Shown piece by piece: positions 60,626-64,000 of a stretch of DNA of 64,000 nt. The DNA is from Candidatus Avoscillospira avicola (GTDB taxonomy: Bacteria > Bacillota > Clostridia > Oscillospirales > Oscillospiraceae), in the NCBI GenBank assembly GCA_018712245.1, contig DVHE01000007.1:45988-109987 (forward strand), given 5' to 3'. How positions within the stretch are numbered: position 1 is the first letter of the stretch; each line of letters opens with the position of its first letter. The position numbers and the translations under genes are program-made. A model generated the notes under the pieces. The model saw only the letters and a list, made by a program, of their open reading frames with translations, was not told the origin of the DNA and did not search any database.

Positions 60626-62701
60626 TCAGTCACCTGCTTTCTGATCTTTGAGAGTTTGCAGAATGGGGCTGTCCCCCAGATTGACCTTCTTGCCCTTGGG
60701 CGCGCAGAGGCGGATGCGGCTCCGCTCCCGCACCACTTCTTTGGTCAGGAGTCCCCGCTCCTCCAGCACGTCCAGGCAGATTCGGATGCGGCCCGGTGGC
60801 ATGGGGCTGCCGGCCCGGGCCAGCTTGCGGCTCATGCAGGAGATGTCCTCCTGCACCTGATTGGCCTTGGCCTGAGCCACCAGATACCGCCACAGCGCCG
60901 TGAAGTCCGCCCGGTCCGGCGTCAGCGCCGCGGCTTCCTCGGGCGTCAGGGGCTGCCCGGCGGTGAATTTATCGTAAAGAGCGCGGCCGGTGCCGCTCCG
61001 CTGGCGGCTCTCCCGGTCGGGCCGGATGTCCACCAGATTGAGCTGCACGGACTTGACGCCGCGAAATTCGTTGATCTGTGGAGTGAAGGCGATCTCCACC
61101 CGATCTCCCACGGCCACGCCGGCCCGCAGGGCCGTGGTGGAGAAGAAGATGGCGCCGAAGCTGTGGCCGCTGCCGCTGAGCCGCAGACGCAGGTGCCGCC
61201 CGCCGCCCACTTCGCTCAGCTGCTCCACCGTCAGGCCGTCCAGGAAAAAGACCGGCTTGGGGCAGCCGGCGCCGCAGGGTTCCAGCTGGTCCAGGGCCAG
61301 GATATTGGATTCGGTCAGAAGGGCCGGGTCGATGGCGCAGTCAATCTCCAGGGCGGCTTTGCGCTGGCCGCTGGCCGCGAAGTCCCGGGCCATGGCGTCC
61401 ACCGCCGTGCGGAAGGTGTCGATTTCCCGGCGAAGGATGGTGAAGCCCGCGGCCAGCTCGTGGCCGCCGTAGCTCTCCAGCCGGGCAGACTGCGCCTCCA
61501 GCGAGGCAAAGAGGTTGAAGCCGCCGTAGGAGCGGGAAGAGGCCTTACCCTTCTCGCCGTCCAGGCAGATGAGGTAGGCCGGGCAGGCGAACTCCTCGGC
61601 CAGCCGAGAGGCTACGATGCCGATGACACCCTGGTGCCAGTGTTCTCCGGCCAGGACGATGGCATTGCCGGCGCCGTCCCGGGCCAACATGGACAGGGCC
61701 TCCTGGTAGATTTCGGCCTCCACTTCCTGGCGCTGCCGATTCAGCGCGCACAGACGCCGGGCCAGCTCCCGAGCCCTGGATTCATCCCGGGTGAGGAACA
61801 GCTCTGAGGCCAGCGTCACCTTGCCCATGCGCCCGGCGGCGTTGATCCGGGGAGCCAGGGTATAGCCGATGGTGGAGGCGGTGAGGCAGTGACCATCGCA
61901 GCTGCACTCGGCCATCAGTGCAGCCAGGCCGGGCCGGGGATTTTCCGCCAGTGCCTGGAGACCGCGAATTACAAAAGCACGGTTTTCACCAGTCAGGGGC
62001 ATGACGTCCGCCACGGTGCCCAGGCAGAGAAGGTCGGCAAAGCGCTGCAAAATGGCCTCCTGGCTCCCCACGATGGCGGCGGCCAGCTTGAAGGCCACGC
62101 CCACGCCAGCCAGGCACCGGGTGGGGCCGGGCTGATCCTTACGGTGGGGGTCCACCACGGCCACCGCCGGCGGCAGCACGTCGCGGCATTCATGGTGGTC
62201 GGTGATAATGAGGTCGATGCCCTGCTCCCGGCAGTAGGCGGCCTCCTCGTCGGCAGTGATGCCGCAGTCCACGGTGACGATCAGCGAGACGCCTCGGGCC
62301 CGGAGGGAGGCGATGGCGGCCTGGTTGAGACCGTAGCCCTCTTCAATGCGGGCCGGGATGTAGTAAGTGACATTGCCGCCTTGGCTCTGGAGGAACTCCG
62401 TCAGGAGGCAGGTGGCGGTGATGCCGTCCACGTCGTAGTCGCCAAAGACGGCGATGGCCTCGCCCTGGGCCAAGGCGCGGCGAATCCGCCCGGCGGCCTT
62501 GTCCATGTCCTGGAGGACAAACGGGTCCTCCAGCGGCCCGTCGGCCAGGAGGAAACTGCGGGCTTTTTCAGGGGTGTCATACCCGCGGGCCGCCAGAACG
62601 GCGGCGGTCAGCGGGCCGTAACCAGACCGGCGCAGCGCGGCTTCGGCTGCTGCCGATCTCTCTTTCACATTCCAGGTTCCGTACTTCACAATGCATTCCA
62701 T
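60626..62701 (-). CDS. recJ: Single-stranded-DNA-specific exonuclease RecJ
   Basis: 691 residues. DHH phosphoesterase motifs FGDYDVDGITATCLL, TVDCGITADEEA, IITDHHECRDVLPPA, then the DHHA1 domain with ASRSYGGFNLFASLEAQSARLESYGGHELAAGFTI, and an OB domain. A further C-terminal region of about 130 residues resembles the extended clostridial RecJ form. 5'-3' ssDNA exonuclease in recombination and mismatch repair. Ribosome site at 62701 is weak; a start a few codons inside cannot be excluded. First gene of the long minus-strand operon. Confidence 0.95.
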   Translation of the reverse strand: MECIVKYGTWNVKERSAAAEAALRRSGYGPLTAAVLAARGYDTPEKARSFLLADGPLEDPFVLQDMDKAAGRIRRALAQGEAIAVFGDYDVDGITATCLLTEFLQSQGGNVTYYIPARIEEGYGLNQAAIASLRARGVSLIVTVDCGITADEEAAYCREQGIDLIITDHHECRDVLPPAVAVVDPHRKDQPGPTRCLAGVGVAFKLAAAIVGSQEAILQRFADLLCLGTVADVMPLTGENRAFVIRGLQALAENPRPGLAALMAECSCDGHCLTASTIGYTLAPRINAAGRMGKVTLASELFLTRDESRARELARRLCALNRQRQEVEAEIYQEALSMLARDGAGNAIVLAGEHWHQGVIGIVASRLAEEFACPAYLICLDGEKGKASSRSYGGFNLFASLEAQSARLESYGGHELAAGFTILRREIDTFRTAVDAMARDFAASGQRKAALEIDCAIDPALLTESNILALDQLEPCGAGCPKPVFFLDGLTVEQLSEVGGGRHLRLRLSGSGHSFGAIFFSTTALRAGVAVGDRVEIAFTPQINEFRGVKSVQLNLVDIRPDRESRQRSGTGRALYDKFTAGQPLTPEEAAALTPDRADFTALWRYLVAQAKANQVQEDISCMSRKLARAGSPMPPGRIRICLDVLEERGLLTKEVVRERSRIRLCAPKGKKVNLGDSPILQTLKDQKAGD

Positions 62702-62724
62702 CCAATAAACAATCTTTTCAGATT

Positions 62725-62753
62725 ATTATACCAAACTTCCCGGCCCAGTACAA
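62725..62753 (-). promoter_or_regulatory. Sigma-A promoter for the recJ-relA operon
   Basis: On minus: TTGTAC (62753-62748), 17-base spacer, TATAAT (62730-62725) preceded by TGG. Transcript would start about 15-18 bases ahead of the recJ ATG. Confidence 0.8.
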
Positions 62754-62847
62754 TTAGTATTTCTCCCAACCCTTGGGGGCGCCGGGGCCTGTTTCCGGCG
62801 AATTGACGGATATGGAGGAATTTTGTGTATGATTGGAGCGGGATTTA

Positions 62848-62856
62848 TGGTATGAT
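62848..62856 (+). promoter_or_regulatory. Candidate extended -10 for the phosphatase gene
   Basis: TGGTATGAT (62848-62856), 24 bases before the ATG. No convincing -35 at normal spacing. Confidence 0.45.
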
Positions 62857-62879
62857 AGGAAAAAAGGAGGCGAGGAACC

Positions 62880-63623
62880 ATGGTTCCCATCAGACGGCTC
62901 CCGGTGCCTGGACTATCCAACTGCCGGGATTTGGGCGGTTACGCGGCAGCGGACGGCGTGACCCGGTTCGGTGTGTTTCTCCGCAGTGAGGCGCCCTGCG
63001 GCCTGCCTGAGGCCGGCGGGCAGTATCTGCGGCAGTGGGGCCTGGGGGAGACCATCGACCTCCGGGGCGAGGCGGAGATCGCCTGGCGGCCCAGCGCACT
63101 GGAAGGCGTGCTGCCTTACCGGAAGATTTCCCTCTCCGGCGGCGCGGAGACTTTTGAGCAAAAAAATCTGCCCCAGGGGCCCTTCTCCTGGGACAAGGTG
63201 TATATCAAGCGGGCGCGGGAACACAGCGACTGGGTGCGCGACGTGGTAACGGCCTGCTGCGAGGCGCAGACGCCGGTGCTGTACCACTGTACCACCGGCA
63301 AGGACCGCACCGGCATCATCAGCTGCTGCTTGCTGGGGGCCGTGGGTGTCTCCCGGGAGGACATCGCCGCGGACTACTGCCTGAGTATGGTATATCTCCA
63401 GGAGATGTTCGAGGGGATGCGCACCGGGCGGCTGACCATCCGCAAGGAGCCGAGCGATTTTGAGCCCTACGTCTTTGAGACGCCCTTCACCGCCATGGCG
63501 GCCTTTTACGACTTCTTCACCGAAGAATACGGCGGGATTCCGGCGTATCTGCGCAAAATCGGCGTCAGCGACGCCGCCCTGGCCCGCCTGCGGGAGAAGT
63601 TCGTGGAGCCGGCGCTCTCGTAG
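62880..63623 (+). CDS. Tyrosine-protein-phosphatase-like protein
   Basis: 247 residues. The Cys-phosphatase signature HCTTGKDRTG has Cys137 and Arg143 (H-C-x5-R). The N-terminus NCRDLGGYAAADG, then FLRSEAPCGLPEAG and TIDLRGEAEI, matches the Y_phosphatase3/lipid-or-protein phosphatase group. Substrate could be phosphotyrosine or a phosphoinositide-like lipid. AAAGGAGG precedes the ATG. Divergent from recJ; no operon partner inside the window. Confidence 0.88.
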   Translation: MVPIRRLPVPGLSNCRDLGGYAAADGVTRFGVFLRSEAPCGLPEAGGQYLRQWGLGETIDLRGEAEIAWRPSALEGVLPYRKISLSGGAETFEQKNLPQGPFSWDKVYIKRAREHSDWVRDVVTACCEAQTPVLYHCTTGKDRTGIISCCLLGAVGVSREDIAADYCLSMVYLQEMFEGMRTGRLTIRKEPSDFEPYVFETPFTAMAAFYDFFTEEYGGIPAYLRKIGVSDAALARLREKFVEPALS

Positions 63624-63674
63624 GGGCCGATGCCCACATCGGCCCGCCGGAACCGGGTGCGGTGGGAAAACACG

Positions 63675-63913
63675 AAACGCCGCAGCGTGCGCTGCGGCGT
63701 TTGGGCAGCGTGTCGAAAAAGTGTTTTCGACACGCTGCCTTAGTTTTTGCAACTTTGGAAAAGTTGCAAAAACGCCATTATTGAACGTGCGGTGGGCTTT
63801 TTGCCCCCCGCACACACCCCCCGCTGCTCTATCGTGGCAACCTTCGGCGAGGCTTTTTGTCGGCCTTACAAAAAGGGCCCGTCGCAGAATAGGAAAATTC
63901 TGCGACGGGTTTT
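63675..63913. repeat. Array of consecutive perfect hairpins
   Basis: Four strong inverted repeats: 63675-63702 (12-bp stem, AAACGCCGCAGC), 63704-63739 (16-bp, GGCAGCGTGTCGAAAA), 63743-63773 (14-bp, GTTTTTGCAACTTT), 63878-63909 (13-bp, CCCGTCGCAGAAT, then TTTT). A weaker one with a mismatch lies at 63787-63813. The last could terminate the phosphatase transcript. No gene is seen from 63624 to 64000; 63621-63647 is another GTAGGGGCCGATG fragment. Confidence 0.85.
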
Positions 63914-64000
63914 CTTCTGCCTGGGACGGCTAAAATAACGGAAATTACAGAAAAATCTGCGCATATATGTCTAAAATGGACGCACCAAACCAGACCCAGG

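Noticed and set aside
58520..61807. 1095-codon open frame on plus, opposite relA and recJ
   Set aside because: Antisense shadow of two well-recognised genes; composition is the mirrored codon bias.

Overview
The window is a GC-rich chromosomal segment of an anaerobic Bacillota, most likely an Oscillospiraceae-type gut clostridium (inference, not a species call). The case rests on strong AGGAGG-type ribosome binding sites, sigma-A promoters with 17-base spacers, a YesM/YesN two-component pair, an NfnAB-type electron-bifurcating pair, a SufC-SufB-only iron-sulfur locus, RNase Y, DegV and YitT proteins, an ECF sigma/anti-sigma pair, SpoVB-MazG-HU-RqcP gene order, and intergenic spaces full of short GTAGGGGC-type repeats. 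No phage, integrase, transposase, rRNA or CRISPR array was seen. Gene content is mostly core or metabolic.

Layout. 1-2185 (minus): nfnA-nfnB (edge-truncated) and an XdhC-like protein. 2360-6282 (plus): DegV, then an SbcD-like nuclease overlapping a YhaN-like SMC ATPase. 6279-14662 (plus): a sugar-sensing and uptake locus, with YesN regulator, YesM kinase and a sensor-type sugar-binding lipoprotein (overlapping genes), then mglB-mglA-mglC under its own promoter. 14769-18666: a coiled-coil DivIVA-like protein, a small exported protein (minus), dnaX-ybaB-recR. 18682-20770: a ZTP riboswitch with terminator controlling a PurO-type IMP cyclohydrolase and a stand-alone AICAR transformylase. 20902-24668: ECF sigma/anti-sigma, then an SDR dehydrogenase and a PHP-domain protein. 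24712-30094 (minus): rlmH-cupin-rsmG, sufC-sufB, GNAT and DUF2156 proteins. 30308-32269: metG. 32377-40299 (minus): GH3 hydrolase, a degenerate transglutaminase-like lipoprotein, YitT, and a divergent ParC/ParE pair. 40550-43549: rny and a tandem class II aldolase-like protein. 44040-46615: adenine deaminase (minus), tRNA-Gly(GCC), a histidine phosphatase. 47057-51090: tex, a HAD phosphatase, a small membrane protein, a frameshifted XRE regulator. 51154-62701 (minus): an apparent long operon recJ-relA-dtd-MBL-hemZ-amidohydrolase-spoVB-mazG-hup-rqcP closed by a terminator. 62880-63623: a tyrosine-phosphatase-like protein, followed by an array of perfect hairpins.

The genes work together most clearly at two places. 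At 6-14 kb an extracellular sugar is probably sensed by a lipoprotein plus YesM/YesN and imported by MglBAC. At 18.7-20.8 kb the riboswitch ligand (ZTP/ZMP) is the substrate, or a close relative of the substrate, of the second enzyme it controls. The most unusual items are the ZTP switch with a split PurH function, the divergent topoisomerase pair, several proteins that keep a fold but have lost catalytic residues, the frameshifted XRE gene with a palindromic operator-like site, and at least three families of interspersed intergenic repeats.
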